A DNA stretch of 30,365 nucleotides, from positions 1 through 30,365 of the forward strand of contig LWCA01000364.1 in assembly GCA_001642005.1 (NCBI GenBank). The letters run 5' to 3'. The translations under genes were made by a program, and so were the position numbers. Below the pieces are notes generated by a model that did not search any database, had not been told where the DNA came from, and saw only the letters and a list, made by a program, of their open reading frames with translations. Source of the stretch: Intoshia linei (lineage: Eukaryota > Orthonectida > Rhopaluridae). This document shows positions 30,172 through 30,365 of the stretch, one piece after another (within the stretch, counting starts at the first letter, position 1; every line of letters starts with the position of its first letter).

Positions 30172-30365
30172 ATCTACGGCAACGAATTTATAAAAGTTTT
30201 GATACTAACTTAATTTAACTTAGTTTGAAAATGCTAAAAAGAAAAGTAACATTCACAAGAAAAAAGGTCAAAAGTATGGACACATTTAACATCAATCATT
30301 TGCAATAATGTTAAAATTAATTATTCAATTAATTATTGATACACAATTGGTATTTTTAAGTATTT
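30172..30365. other. A+T-rich sequence at right edge
   Basis: No exon of the fibrocystin-like gene can be identified between the repeat and the edge. The expected preceding exon (end of the first G8 domain) must lie beyond 30365. Confidence 0.5.

Overview
The window is about 75% A+T nuclear DNA from an invertebrate animal, probably an arthropod, judging from the mix of families: a fibrocystin-L gene, a UBC13-type E2 gene, a U2 snRNA, Tc1/mariner and hAT elements, and spliced genes. A striking trait is the intron size distribution. Many introns are only 36-62 nt, and the rest are several hundred to 2,600 nt and usually carry repeats. I cannot name the species.

Right half (14230 to the right edge, minus strand): the 3' part of one large fibrocystin-L / PKHD1L1-like gene. 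I reconstructed 15 exons (29334 down to 14230) that join in frame to about 2,266 residues. They encode the end of the unit after the first G8 domain (that domain lies off the right edge), parallel beta-helix (PbH1) regions, a second G8 domain, a second beta-helix region, a long C-terminal ectodomain, one transmembrane helix and a short basic tail. The membrane exon and two microexons (29 and 43 nt) are too short to stand out as open frames.

Centre (9856-12863, plus strand): a complete five-exon UBC13/UBE2N-like ubiquitin-conjugating enzyme gene of 153 codons, convergent with the fibrocystin gene. Its 2.4-kb third intron holds a full-length but highly diverged U2 snRNA (about 11042-11229) whose stem-loops are kept by compensatory changes. 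The same intron holds a dead Tc1-like transposase remnant on the opposite strand.

Left third (1-9855): gene-poor and repeat-rich. It starts inside the N-terminal part of a Tc3/Tc1-like transposase (minus strand). Two minus-strand exon-like stretches (1033-701 and 7399-7091) may belong to unrecognised genes; the second ends exactly at a hAT-type insertion. Several short hAT-type and TA-flanked MITEs are present, two of the hAT-type ones (in the centre and right) with perfect 8-bp target duplications. An approximately 0.8-kb repeat family, built from diverged 125-170-bp internal modules, recurs at least three times clearly and more often in decayed form. No prokaryotic-type operon, CRISPR or defence system is visible.
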